DNA from: Marivita sp965656765
GTDB lineage: Bacteria; Pseudomonadota; Alphaproteobacteria; Rhodobacterales; Rhodobacteraceae
Direction: 5' to 3'
Assembly (NCBI RefSeq): GCF_965656765.1
Contig: NZ_CBFHLV010000011.1
Span: 4,161-68,160 of the forward strand
DNA length: 64,000 nucleotides
Every line of letters starts with the position of its first letter. Within the stretch, counting starts at the first letter, position 1. The notes below the pieces were generated by a model. That model saw only the letters and a program-made list of their open reading frames with translations. It was not told the origin of the DNA and did not search any database. Below, in pieces: positions 1 through 8,818 of this stretch. The translations under genes were made by a program, and so were the position numbers.

Positions 1-1074
1 ATCCGCGATATTCTGCACCGCTTGCGCGACCGCTTTCCGCGCAAGGTGCTGGTCTGGCCCGTAGCCGTTCAGGGCGCGGCCTGCGCGCCTGAGGTGGCCC
101 GCGCCATCGCAGGCTTCAATGCTCTAACACCCGGCGGTGCCCTGCCCCGGCCCGACCTATTGATCGTCGCGCGCGGCGGTGGCAGCATCGAAGACCTTTG
201 GGGCTTTAGCGAAGAAATCGTCGCGCGTGCGGCGGCAGCTTCGGACATCCCGCTGATTTCGGCCGTTGGACACGAGACCGACACCACATTGATCGACTTT
301 GTGTCCGACCAACGCGCACCAACCCCCACGGCGGCGGCAGAGATTGCAGTGCCGGTGCGGCTCGAACTTTTGGGCTGGGTCGGCGACCAACAATCCCGCA
401 TGACACGCGCCATGTCGCAGCGGATGCAGACCCGCGACCAGCGCCTGCGCGATCTGGCACGCGCCCTTCCCCGGCCTGAAACGTTGTTATCAGGACCGAC
501 GCAGCGGCTCGACCTGATGGCTGATCGCCTTCCGCGCGCATTGATACGCTCCGTCGATCTGCGGCGCGGGCGACTGATCGAGGCTGCGGGATCGTTGCGC
601 CCGTCGCTGCTTGGACGCGCACTGGCCGAACAAAAGCGGCGCTTTGACCAAAGCGCAACGCGGCTTGCCCCCGGCCTTGCTCGCGTTGTCGAGACAAAGC
701 GCGAAGCGCTGGCGCGACGGGCTGACCGGCTATCGGTCAAACCCATCGAACGCGATCTCACCGCCAAACGCGACCGGCTGGACGCCCTGACACGCCGGCT
801 TTCATCCGCAGGACAGGCGCAGGTCAAGGATTGGAACAGTCGCCTGACCGCGCTGGACCGCTTGCGCGAAACGCTGGGGTACAAAGAAACACTCAAACGT
901 GGCTATGCCGTGGTGCGTGGCGATGGCGCAGTGGTCACAACGCAAAAAGCGGCCAAGAAAGCTGCGGCGTTGGAGATTGAATTCGCTGATGGCCGAATGA
1001 CTGCGGGCGCAGCTGGGACAAAGACAGCCGCCAAGGCAAAACCCAAACCGCCCGAACAAGGATCACTGTTCTGA
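1..1074 (+). CDS. xseA: Exodeoxyribonuclease VII large subunit, 5' end outside window
   Basis: Catalytic large subunit of exonuclease VII, which degrades single-stranded DNA to oligonucleotides together with the small subunit XseB. The reading frame is open from base 1, so the N-terminal OB-fold and the true start lie upstream. Visible family motifs are RGGGSIEDLW (around 172-201) and SAVGHETD followed by RAPTPTAAAE, which belong to the catalytic domain, then a long charged helical region and a C-terminal GYAVVRGDG segment typical of XseA. The end is TGA at 1072-1074. The family assignment is secure; only the missing 5' end is uncertain. Confidence 0.95.
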   Translation: MRDILHRLRDRFPRKVLVWPVAVQGAACAPEVARAIAGFNALTPGGALPRPDLLIVARGGGSIEDLWGFSEEIVARAAAASDIPLISAVGHETDTTLIDFVSDQRAPTPTAAAEIAVPVRLELLGWVGDQQSRMTRAMSQRMQTRDQRLRDLARALPRPETLLSGPTQRLDLMADRLPRALIRSVDLRRGRLIEAAGSLRPSLLGRALAEQKRRFDQSATRLAPGLARVVETKREALARRADRLSVKPIERDLTAKRDRLDALTRRLSSAGQAQVKDWNSRLTALDRLRETLGYKETLKRGYAVVRGDGAVVTTQKAAKKAAALEIEFADGRMTAGAAGTKTAAKAKPKPPEQGSLF

Positions 1075-1090
1075 CTGACTTCTCCTGTCT

Positions 1091-1119
1091 GGCCAGCGGC
1101 TTTAAAGCCACTTCTGGCC
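1091..1119. terminator. Nested inverted repeat after xseA
   Basis: GGCCAG (1091-1096) pairs with CTGGCC (1114-1119) and encloses a second palindrome, GGCTTTAAAGCC. It sits 16 bases after the xseA stop and could end or protect the transcript. There is no T-run after it, so intrinsic termination is not certain. Confidence 0.4.
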
Positions 1120-1219
1120 CCATTCAAACGAGTTTGGATCAACGCGTTTCGAAACCCGTTGCTTCCGACTGCCGGTTTGCCTCTTTGCTTTCCGGCAACG
1201 CCGCTCTAATCCTCTGTGC

Positions 1220-2032
1220 ATGAGAACACTCTTTCTTGGCGACATCATGGGCCGCGCAGGGCGTACGGCGATCACAGAACGGCTGCAAGGCCTGCGCGAC
1301 CGTCTCAAGGTCGATTTCTGCGTTGTGAATGGCGAAAACGCATCCAGCGGTGTTGGGCTTTCCGGCGCTCATGCCGAAGCGATGCTCAAAGCCGGGGTCG
1401 ATTGCCTGACACTGGGCGATCACGCGTTCGATCAAAAAGACATGCTGTCTTACATCGAAAACGAACCACGTATCCTGCGACCCCTGAATTTTGCCAAGGT
1501 CGCACCTGGGCGTGGGCACCGGCTTTTCACTGATGCGCGCGGGCGGAAGATCCTTGTGCTTCAGGTGTTGGGCCAAGTGTTTATGAAACGCGCCTTCGAC
1601 GATCCGTTTTCTGCGGTCGATGCTGTGCTGCGCGCGCATCCCTTGGGTGGTCAGGCGCAGATGATCCTTGTGGATGTACATTGTGAAGCGACCTCCGAGA
1701 AAATGGGCATGGGCCATTTCTGCGATGGCCGCGCCAGCCTTGTCGTTGGAACACACACACATGTGCCCACGGGTGACGCACAGGTGCTGCCGGGCGGCAC
1801 AGGTTACCTGACTGACGCCGGCATGTGCGGCGACTACAATTCGGTCATCGGGATGGAGAAAGCCGAACCCATGCGCCGCTTCGTGACCGGCATGAGCAAG
1901 GGGCGGTTCCAGCCGGCCTTGGAAGAGGCCACGCTGTCGGGTGTGCTGGTTGAAACAGATGATCGCACCGGCAAAGCCACCGCCATCCACATGATCCGCG
2001 ACGGCGGACGTCTGCAACCCAGCGCGCCATGA
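1220..2032 (+). CDS. YmdB-type metallophosphoesterase (TIGR00282 family)
   Basis: Dinuclear-metal phosphoesterase of the YmdB family, whose studied members hydrolyse 2',3'-cyclic nucleotides or cAMP. The 270-residue length is normal for the family. Metal-binding motifs are visible in order: GDIMGR at the N-terminus, VNGENA near residue 37, LGDHAFD near 67, VDVHCEATSEK near 150 and GTHTHVPT near 177. It overlaps the next gene by ATGA (2029-2032), so the two are probably co-translated. The substrate in this organism cannot be read from the sequence. Confidence 0.9.
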   Translation: MRTLFLGDIMGRAGRTAITERLQGLRDRLKVDFCVVNGENASSGVGLSGAHAEAMLKAGVDCLTLGDHAFDQKDMLSYIENEPRILRPLNFAKVAPGRGHRLFTDARGRKILVLQVLGQVFMKRAFDDPFSAVDAVLRAHPLGGQAQMILVDVHCEATSEKMGMGHFCDGRASLVVGTHTHVPTGDAQVLPGGTGYLTDAGMCGDYNSVIGMEKAEPMRRFVTGMSKGRFQPALEEATLSGVLVETDDRTGKATAIHMIRDGGRLQPSAP

Positions 2033-2964
2033 CAGGGCTCGTCACACGGGCCTTACCGCTGATCGTATTGATCCTCGCGGGCGCGGCCTGGGGGGCAACG
2101 CAACCCTTGGCCAAAACAGCCGTTAGCGAAGGTTACCGGCATTTTGGTATCCTGTTTTGGCAAATGAGCATCGGTGCCGTAGTTCTTGGCATCGTCAACA
2201 TGCTCCGGGGCACCGGTTTGCCGTTTCGCAAACGCGACCTGACGCTCTACACCGTTTTGGCGCTGATCGGAACGATCCTGCCAGGCATCGCATCCTATTC
2301 CGCAGCGATCCATTTGCCATCGGGTGTGTTGTCGATCCTGCTCAGTTCAATCCCGATGCTGGCGTTTCCAATTGCCTTGGTCTTTGCGCTTGAGCGGTTC
2401 CGCTGGCGGCGGTTGGCGGGCCTCAGCCTTGGCTTTGCAGGAATCTGCCTCCTGATCCTGCCTGACACCAGCCTCCCCGCATCGGTGCCAACCTTTTGGA
2501 TCTTTGTCGCGCTGATCTCTTCGTTTTTCTACGCCTTGGAGGGCAACGTCGTTGCACGATGGGGGCTTGGTGGGTTGGATCCCGTTCAGGCCTTGTGTGG
2601 CGCATCACTGGTCGGTGCGATCCTAACCCTGCCTTTGGCCCTTTTGTCGGGACAATTCATCGACCCTCGGGGGCCTTGGGGCGCACCGGATTTGGCGATC
2701 ATCGCATCTTCCCTACTGCATGCCGGGGCCTATACCGCCTACGTCTGGCTGGTTGGCCGCGCAGGCGCCGTGTTCACCGTGCAGGTCAGCTATTTTGTGA
2801 CGCTGTTTGGAGTCACTTGGGCAATGCTGTTCCTCAATGAAACCTACTCACCCTATTTCTGGGCAGCGCTCGCAGTGATGCTCGCCGGATTGGCACTGGT
2901 TCAACCGCGCCCCAAAGCGGTGCTTGTTCCTGCAGACCAGCCCGGTCACACTGAACCCACCTGA
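2029..2964 (+). CDS. EamA/DMT-family transporter
   Basis: Inner-membrane exporter of the drug/metabolite transporter superfamily, 311 residues with about ten predicted hydrophobic helices in two EamA repeats. The first helix carries the typical GAAWGATQPLAK segment and the first repeat ends near GFAGICLLILPD. The substrate is unknown. The start overlaps the stop of the YmdB-like gene, so it sits in the same transcript. It is not closely similar to the second EamA gene at 23453. Confidence 0.88.
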   Translation: MTGLVTRALPLIVLILAGAAWGATQPLAKTAVSEGYRHFGILFWQMSIGAVVLGIVNMLRGTGLPFRKRDLTLYTVLALIGTILPGIASYSAAIHLPSGVLSILLSSIPMLAFPIALVFALERFRWRRLAGLSLGFAGICLLILPDTSLPASVPTFWIFVALISSFFYALEGNVVARWGLGGLDPVQALCGASLVGAILTLPLALLSGQFIDPRGPWGAPDLAIIASSLLHAGAYTAYVWLVGRAGAVFTVQVSYFVTLFGVTWAMLFLNETYSPYFWAALAVMLAGLALVQPRPKAVLVPADQPGHTEPT

Positions 2965-2981
2965 CGTGAGGATCTCCTGAC

Positions 2982-4766
2982 GTGCTCACTGCACTGATCG
3001 ATCTGGACCAGACGACCCAAGCACTTATCGCGCTTGGCACAGTTGTCGTCATGTTCGTGCTGTTTGTGCGCGAAACCTACCCGACCGAGGTGGTGGCCAT
3101 CGGCGGCGTTGCGGCATTGCTGGTGACAGGTGTGCTTCCTTATGCCGATGCCTTGGCCGTTCTGTCGAACCCGGCTCCGTGGACCATCGCCGCAATGTTT
3201 CTGGTGATGGGGGCATTGGTCCGCACAGGCGCATTGGCGGCGTTTACCACAGCCGCCCAATCCGCCGTTGAGAAAAGCCCGAAACGCGCGATGGCGGCGA
3301 TCCTCGGCGTGGTGATCGTGGCCTCGGCTTTTATGAACAACACGCCAGTGGTGGTCGTAATGCTGCCGCTGTTTGTGCAATTGTCCAAAACGCTTGGTGT
3401 GGCCCCTTCCAAGCTTTTGATCCCACTCAGCTATGCGGCAATCCTTGGTGGCACACTCACACTGATCGGCACCTCGACGAACCTGCTGGTCGATGGCGTC
3501 GCGCGCACGCAGGGGCTGGAGCCTTTCACGATCTTCGAAGTGACCCCGCTGGCAGTCGTTTTGATCGCTTGGGGCATGTTCTACCTCTGGGCTTTTGGCC
3601 GCTTCCTGCTGCCTGACCGCACCAGCATGGCCGCAATGCTATCAGATCGGTCAAAGATGAAGTTCTTCACCGAAGCTGTGATACCGCCCGATAGCAACCT
3701 GATCGATCGCGAAGTACTGAGTGTCCAGTTGTTCAAACGCGACGGCGTCCGCCTGATTGACGTGATCCGCGGCGATGCCTCTCTCCGACGCAATCTTGAA
3801 GGGGTGACACTCCAGGTCGGTGACCGCGTGGTTCTGCGCACCCAGATGACCGAACTATTAAGCCTGCAGCGCAACAAGGAATTGCGCAGGGTCGATCAGG
3901 TCTCGGCGGTGGAAACAACCACTGTCGAAGTGCTGATCACCCCGGTGTGTAAGATGGTTGGTCGCCGTCTGGGCGCAATGCGTCTGCGCCGACGCTATGG
4001 TGTTTACCCGCTGGCGGTGCATCGGCGGAACCAAAACATCGGCCGCCAGTTGGACGATCTGGTGGTGCGCGTTGGCGATACCCTGCTGCTCGAGGGTGCG
4101 CCCGAAGACATTCAGCGTATGGCCGAGGAACTGAACCTCGTGGATGTGGCCAAACCATCGGCACGCGCCTATCGGCGCAACCATGCCCCTGTCGCGATTG
4201 GCGCGTTGGCCGGGTTGGTCCTATTAGCCGCCTTCGGGGTGGCCCCGATCCTCGCACTGGCAATCATTGCGGTCGCGGTGGTTCTCCTGACAAAATGTGT
4301 CGATTCCGATGAGGCATTTTCTTTTATCGAAGGTCAGCTGCTGGCCCTTATCTTTGCCATGCTCGCCATTGGTGCAGCACTTGAGGCCTCCGGCGCAGTG
4401 ACTCTGATCGTCGAAGCGCTGGCACCTTACCTGATGAATTTGCCGCCTTGGGCCATCGTCTGGGCCATTTACCTGCTGACCAGCTTGCTCACTGAATTGG
4501 TCAGTAACAACGCGGTGGCGGTTGTGGTTACACCCATCGCCATAGGACTGGCCCAAGCAATGGGCCTTGACCCCAGACCACTGGTCGTCGCTGTCATGGT
4601 GGCCGCGTCCTGCGCTTTTGCGACACCCATTGGCTACCAGACGAACACGCTTGTTTACGGTCCGGGTGGATATGCGTTCTCGGATTTCCTCAAAGTGGGC
4701 GTGCCATTGAACCTCACCGTGGGAATGCTGGCCTCGGCGCTGATCCCATTGATCTGGCCCCTGTAA
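2982..4766 (+). CDS. SLC13/DASS-type permease with two RCK_C domains
   Basis: Large inner-membrane permease of 594 residues. An N-terminal membrane half (about 1-205) has the ion-transporter signature FMNNTPVVVVMLPLF and IGTSTNLLV. A cytosolic centre (about 210-390) holds two TrkA-C/RCK_C modules (LIDREVLSVQLFKRDGVRLI and the related MRLRRRYGVYPLAVHR), and a C-terminal membrane half has LTELVSNNAVAVVVTP. The family moves sulfate, dicarboxylates or similar anions, usually with sodium; the substrate is not decided here. The start is GTG at 2982 with a GAGGA-type ribosome site upstream. It lies 17 bases after the EamA gene. Confidence 0.88.
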   Translation: MLTALIDLDQTTQALIALGTVVVMFVLFVRETYPTEVVAIGGVAALLVTGVLPYADALAVLSNPAPWTIAAMFLVMGALVRTGALAAFTTAAQSAVEKSPKRAMAAILGVVIVASAFMNNTPVVVVMLPLFVQLSKTLGVAPSKLLIPLSYAAILGGTLTLIGTSTNLLVDGVARTQGLEPFTIFEVTPLAVVLIAWGMFYLWAFGRFLLPDRTSMAAMLSDRSKMKFFTEAVIPPDSNLIDREVLSVQLFKRDGVRLIDVIRGDASLRRNLEGVTLQVGDRVVLRTQMTELLSLQRNKELRRVDQVSAVETTTVEVLITPVCKMVGRRLGAMRLRRRYGVYPLAVHRRNQNIGRQLDDLVVRVGDTLLLEGAPEDIQRMAEELNLVDVAKPSARAYRRNHAPVAIGALAGLVLLAAFGVAPILALAIIAVAVVLLTKCVDSDEAFSFIEGQLLALIFAMLAIGAALEASGAVTLIVEALAPYLMNLPPWAIVWAIYLLTSLLTELVSNNAVAVVVTPIAIGLAQAMGLDPRPLVVAVMVAASCAFATPIGYQTNTLVYGPGGYAFSDFLKVGVPLNLTVGMLASALIPLIWPL

Positions 4767-4784
4767 TCAGGCAATTCTGATCCG

Positions 4785-4802
4785 AGCGGTTTCGAAACCG
4801 CT
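4785..4802. repeat. Perfect 18-bp palindrome between convergent genes
   Basis: AGCGGTTTCGAAACCGCT is its own reverse complement. It lies between the stop of the SLC13 permease (4766) and the stop of the convergent amidotransferase (4809), a position suited to a two-way transcript end. No T-run follows on either strand. Confidence 0.6.
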
Positions 4803-4808
4803 TATCGC

Positions 4809-5549
4809 CTATCGGTTGCCATAACGCGCAACGAACCGCCGCAAGATCTCAACCGGCACCGTTACATCGCTGGAATGACACATGGCGATGAGATCGTCAG
4901 CAGTCTCGGGCGCAAAATAGCCTTTGTGACGGTAAATGCGTATACGCTCTTCGAACACACCTGCATCGGCTTCCGGGTGAAACTGCGTGGCGTAGACGTT
5001 CGTGCCATAGCGGATCATCTGATACGGGCAAGGGTCCGATGCCAGCAGGTGCACGCAGCCATCTGGCAAATCCTGCACCGCCTCCTTGTGGCCGACAAAA
5101 GCATCGAACACACCGGGCAGCCCCGCAATCAGCGGATCAGCCGCGCCTGCGCCAGTGACGTTGCACGTCACCGGTCCAACCGGTTCGCCGTATTGCCGCT
5201 TTGACACCTCAGCCCCAAGATGGTGCCCCAAAATACCGATGCCATAGCAACAGCCCATAAACGGGACATCACGCGCTGTGATTTCGGGCATAAGCGACAG
5301 GATATCTGCTTCGATCCGCGCCTCAATTGGGTCTTTCGACATTGGGTCGTCAGACACACAACCCGGGCCCCCACCAACAATTACCCCGGCATAATCATCA
5401 AGCTGCAATCCCTCTGGCAACGGATCGCGGTCAAGGCAGATGCGGTGCACCTGCGCTTCGGTCAGCCCGCCTTTTTCAAGGAACGCCGCGTATTCGCCAT
5501 CACTGGCCTCGGCCTCGGGGCGCAATTGCAGGATCAGAAACGGTTTCAT
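4809..5549 (-). CDS. Class I glutamine amidotransferase-like protein
   Basis: A free-standing GATase1 domain of 246 residues, related to the glutaminase part of GMP synthase. The nucleophile-elbow motif is MGCCYGIGILGHHLG with the likely catalytic Cys near residue 98-99. The His-Glu pair lies in QFHPEAD near residue 190. GVIVGGGPG and AFVGHKEAV are also family-like. Such proteins either feed ammonia to an unknown partner or hydrolyse gamma-glutamyl compounds. It is convergent with the permease and divergent from yebC, so the neighbours give no pathway. Confidence 0.85.
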   Translation of the reverse strand: MKPFLILQLRPEAEASDGEYAAFLEKGGLTEAQVHRICLDRDPLPEGLQLDDYAGVIVGGGPGCVSDDPMSKDPIEARIEADILSLMPEITARDVPFMGCCYGIGILGHHLGAEVSKRQYGEPVGPVTCNVTGAGAADPLIAGLPGVFDAFVGHKEAVQDLPDGCVHLLASDPCPYQMIRYGTNVYATQFHPEADAGVFEERIRIYRHKGYFAPETADDLIAMCHSSDVTVPVEILRRFVARYGNR

Positions 5550-5672
5550 CCTGTCCTATTACCCAATGCCATCCGGCGCGCAAACCGTGAAAACGCAACT
5601 TGTTCCCGCCCCGCCTTCTGCGGTAAAGACCTCAAAACCTCTGGACATTCGACAATCTAAGGACAGGACATC

Positions 5673-6422
5673 ATGGCCGGCCACTCAAAATGGGCAAACA
5701 TCCAGCACCGCAAGGGCCGTCAGGACAAGATGCGGGCCAAGCTGTTTTCGAAACTCTCCAAAGAGATCACCGTCGCCGCCAAGATGGGTGACCCCGACCC
5801 CGACAAGAACCCGCGCCTGCGGATGGCGGTGAAGGAAGCCAAAGGGCAGTCAATGCCCAAGGACAACATCGAACGCGCGATCAAGAAAGCCTCCGGTGGC
5901 GAGGGCGAGGATTACGAAGAAATCCGGTACGAAGGCTATGGTCCGAACGGGGTTGCAGTCATCGTCGAAGCGATGACCGACAACCGCAACCGCACCGCGT
6001 CAACCGTCAGATCGACCTTTACCAAGAACGGCGGCAATCTGGGCGAAACCGGGTCGGTTGGCTTTATGTTCGATCGCAAGGGCGAGATCACTTACCCCGC
6101 AGACGTTGGCGATGCTGACACCGTGATGATGGCCGCGATCGAAGCAGGGGCCGAAGACGTGGAAAGCAGCGAAGACGGCCACGTGATTTGGTGCGCCGAC
6201 ACCGATCTGAACGATGTTGCAACCGCGCTCGAGACTGATTTGGGCGAATCGGAATCAACCAAACTGGTCTGGAAGCCGACCACCACTACAGAGCTTGATC
6301 TCGATGGCATGACGTCGCTGATGAAGCTGGTGGATGCGTTGGAAGACGATGATGACGTGCAGCGCGTCACCACCAATTTCGAAGCCTCGGACGAGGTCAT
6401 GGCGCAGCTCGAAGAGGCATAG
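5673..6422 (+). CDS. yebC: YebC/PmpR family protein
   Basis: Member of the YebC/TACO1 family, 249 residues, beginning with the hallmark MAGHSKWANIQHRK. Family members have been described as DNA-binding regulators, and more recently as ribosome-associated factors that help translate difficult stretches. RMAVKEAKGQSMPKDNIERAIKKA and a GYGPNGVAVIVE segment follow, all diagnostic. The gene starts at ATG 5673 with AGGACA upstream and stands alone between divergent and convergent neighbours. Confidence 0.95.
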   Translation: MAGHSKWANIQHRKGRQDKMRAKLFSKLSKEITVAAKMGDPDPDKNPRLRMAVKEAKGQSMPKDNIERAIKKASGGEGEDYEEIRYEGYGPNGVAVIVEAMTDNRNRTASTVRSTFTKNGGNLGETGSVGFMFDRKGEITYPADVGDADTVMMAAIEAGAEDVESSEDGHVIWCADTDLNDVATALETDLGESESTKLVWKPTTTTELDLDGMTSLMKLVDALEDDDDVQRVTTNFEASDEVMAQLEEA

Positions 6423-6469
6423 CGGTTAAGGACTAACGAACGTCTCGGGCAGCGGTTTAGACAATGCAA

Positions 6470-6493
6470 GTAGGCGCCTTATAAGGCGCCTAC
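6470..6493. repeat. Perfect 24-bp palindrome between convergent genes
   Basis: GTAGGCGCCTTA followed directly by its reverse complement, with no loop bases. It lies between the yebC stop (6422) and the stop of the convergent VCBS-repeat gene (6497). It could act as a bidirectional transcript end or as a protein site. No T-run is seen. Confidence 0.65.
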
Positions 6494-6496
6494 CAC

Positions 6497-7243
6497 TCAA
6501 CACCTCAAGGCACGTTCTAAAGCACGTTCGCTATAGGCACCAATTGCGCGTTGCGACAAAGCGGCCCCGTCAAAGCGTACCGATACGATCTCTGACCAGT
6601 CCCCAGTTGCCAGCACCATCTCTGGCCCCTGCCCGCAGGTGCGTAGACCTCCCGCAATATAGTCCCAACCAATCCGATGGTTGGTGACGCCACTCAGTGA
6701 TGCGACTTCGGACAAACGAACCTGCCCGGCACTGATTGGCTCATATCGCCAGACGCGCAGAACCTTGGCCAGATGCGGACGGTCGACATAGGCCAATTCG
6801 ACCAGCCCATCGCCGTCCAGATCAGCAACGGCCACCGGTGCCAACCAGCGAAACCGCGTGCCGATAAAAGGAGTGGCGGCTTTTGCAGCCAGCGCCCCAT
6901 CAACCAGCCCCCAAACGGACAATCGTGCACCTTGCGTCTCGTGGCTCTCGATAGTCACCACCTCGGGTGCGCCATCCCCGTCTACGTCGACGACGCGTGG
7001 CATCAGGTCTTCGAACACTATATCTTGCCCCCAGCGCGCCGATATTTCGCGCCCATCGCTAAGGCGCACCACAAGCGTGTCGTATTCGATTTCGTCGCCC
7101 AACACGCCATGGGGATACCGTGTGGTCGGTCCGTCATAGCGCGCCTTCACGATCTCTTGCGCCGTGGCCTGCGAAGCAATTCCCAAAGCAAACGCAAGGC
7201 CCACGCTTTGAGCAAACCGCAAGGAAAGACGCCGGCCAAGCAT
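6497..7243 (-). CDS. Exported VCBS/FG-GAP repeat protein
   Basis: About 248 residues from ATG 7243, chosen because it directly precedes a clear signal peptide (positive MLGRR, hydrophobic core, cleavage after ATA or TAQ). Longer frames would run back into the ferredoxin gene. The mature protein has FG-GAP/VCBS calcium-loop motifs VDVDGDGAPEVVTI and VADLDGDGLVELAYV, typical of beta-propeller blades in periplasmic or surface proteins. The start is 5 bases after the ferredoxin stop, so the two are probably one transcript. No specific function is known. Confidence 0.8.
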   Translation of the reverse strand: MLGRRLSLRFAQSVGLAFALGIASQATAQEIVKARYDGPTTRYPHGVLGDEIEYDTLVVRLSDGREISARWGQDIVFEDLMPRVVDVDGDGAPEVVTIESHETQGARLSVWGLVDGALAAKAATPFIGTRFRWLAPVAVADLDGDGLVELAYVDRPHLAKVLRVWRYEPISAGQVRLSEVASLSGVTNHRIGWDYIAGGLRTCGQGPEMVLATGDWSEIVSVRFDGAALSQRAIGAYSERALERALRC

Positions 7244-7247
7244 CAGA

Positions 7248-7571
7248 TCAGATCTGCTTTTCGGGCATCTGCACCACAAGACCGTCCAGCGCATCAGAGA
7301 CTTTCAGCTGACACGTCAAGCGTGACCGCTCTGGGTTCGGCTCATACGCAAAATCCAACATGTCCTCTTCCATATCTTCCTTGGCTGGAAGCTTACCAAC
7401 CCAGTCGGGATGGACATAAACATGGCAGGTGGAGCATGCACACGCACCGCCGCAATCCGCCTCAATGCCCGGGATACCATTGTCGCGCGCACCCTCCATC
7501 ACGGTCAAACCGTTGGCCACGTCCACGACATGCTCTGTGCCGCCATGCTCAATATAAGTAATCTTTGCCAT
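7248..7571 (-). CDS. Adrenodoxin-type 2Fe-2S ferredoxin
   Basis: Plant/vertebrate-type [2Fe-2S] ferredoxin of 107 residues. Cluster ligands fit the adrenodoxin spacing: Cys40-x5-Cys46-x2-Cys49 in ADCGGACACSTC and a fourth Cys near residue 87 in RLTCQL. The group serves electron transfer to cytochrome P450s or to Fe-S and haem biosynthesis. No redox partner is adjacent. The C-terminal end is followed by the exported VCBS protein. Confidence 0.93.
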   Translation of the reverse strand: MAKITYIEHGGTEHVVDVANGLTVMEGARDNGIPGIEADCGGACACSTCHVYVHPDWVGKLPAKEDMEEDMLDFAYEPNPERSRLTCQLKVSDALDGLVVQMPEKQI

Positions 7572-7732
7572 TACAGCGCTCTCCGTCTCAGAAATCGAGA
7601 CATACCTAGTCCGGCCAAGCCGCGCCTGCCAGCCCCTTTTGGCGTCAAATGCGTGTAAGCCCTTGCTTGAGACAACACGCCATGCGTTTTTGTCAGGGAC
7701 AAACCGCCCTCATCTGCGAAAAGCCGCTCATT

Positions 7733-8692
7733 ATGCCCTGGAAAATGCATCTCTTCCTGCTTGGTCTTGCTGCCCTGTGCCTTTCTGCGCTCAGCACAAC
7801 GAAAACCAAGGCCACACCAAGCCTGCGCTATCTCGACACGGGGCAGGAAACACGCCTCTTGGCAGACCCGGACGGGATCACCGCCGACACCACATTCGCC
7901 ATCGCGTCTGTCGGAAAAACAATGACAGCCGTGGCTATTTTGCGCCGTGTGGCTCAGGGGACGCTGCGCCTTGATGATCCTGTTTCTGACTGGGTTAATG
8001 CGGACATCACCAATGGTTTGGGAGGGCTGGACGATATCACCCTACGCCATCTGCTGACCATGACGTCGGGCTTGCCTGACTACTACACGGATACCTACTT
8101 GCAGGATGTGCTTGACGACCCATCGCTGCAATCGCCAGAAATCGCTCTCAGCTACGCGTTTGACGAAGAGGTGACGTTCGATCCTGGCTCTGATTTCGAC
8201 TATTCCAACACCAACTATGTGCTGCTTGGCATGATCCTCGAAAAGGCCACCGGCCTGACCTACGCACAAGCTCTGCAACGCGACGTGTTTACTCCTGCCC
8301 GTATGACCAACAGTTTCGTCTTTGGCAGCCAGACCCTGCCGACCAGCTTTGCAACCGCGCCTGACACGGTGCGTGGCTATTATGAAGGCGCGGGGTTCGG
8401 CGATGGTGGCGTGATCTCGACCGGACGGGACGTGGCGCAGTTCTACCGCGCACTGTTCTTGGACCAAACCCTGCTGCCATCTGACCTGCTGGCCGACATG
8501 ACAACCGACCCAATTGGCAAAGGCTACAGCATGGGAATCGAACTGGATGGCGATGTTGTTGGACATTCCGGCGGCGATCTTGGCTTTTCGTCGGACGTCC
8601 GCCTACATCTTTCCACTGGCTCCATCGCCGTGATGCTGGTGGCCGAGGAAGACGCCGACACCGTTTGGACCGACGATCAAATGCCGGACTGA
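7733..8692 (+). CDS. Serine hydrolase, class C beta-lactamase/penicillin-binding fold
   Basis: Exported or membrane-anchored serine hydrolase of about 319 residues. The start is set at ATG 7733 because it gives a normal signal peptide (MPWKMHLFLLGLAALCL); in-frame ATGs at 7649 and 7682 are alternatives. The catalytic SxxK motif is SVGK, followed by the YxN motif in DYSNTNYVLLG and an HSGG motif in place of KTG (GHSGGDLGFSSDV). The fold includes class C beta-lactamases, DD-peptidases and esterases, and the motifs do not decide among them. The wHTH-TPR regulator follows. Confidence 0.85.
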   Translation: MPWKMHLFLLGLAALCLSALSTTKTKATPSLRYLDTGQETRLLADPDGITADTTFAIASVGKTMTAVAILRRVAQGTLRLDDPVSDWVNADITNGLGGLDDITLRHLLTMTSGLPDYYTDTYLQDVLDDPSLQSPEIALSYAFDEEVTFDPGSDFDYSNTNYVLLGMILEKATGLTYAQALQRDVFTPARMTNSFVFGSQTLPTSFATAPDTVRGYYEGAGFGDGGVISTGRDVAQFYRALFLDQTLLPSDLLADMTTDPIGKGYSMGIELDGDVVGHSGGDLGFSSDVRLHLSTGSIAVMLVAEEDADTVWTDDQMPD

Positions 8693-8818
8693 TCGGCCTT
8701 TGCCAGCGACAGCGCGATAATCACCGCAATCACCCCGAACGCCAACGGGACTATGCAAACCCGTTGGCGCAGCCGGCGTTCTGCGGTTAGGGTTTTGAAA
8801 ACAGATTTGGGCCCATAG

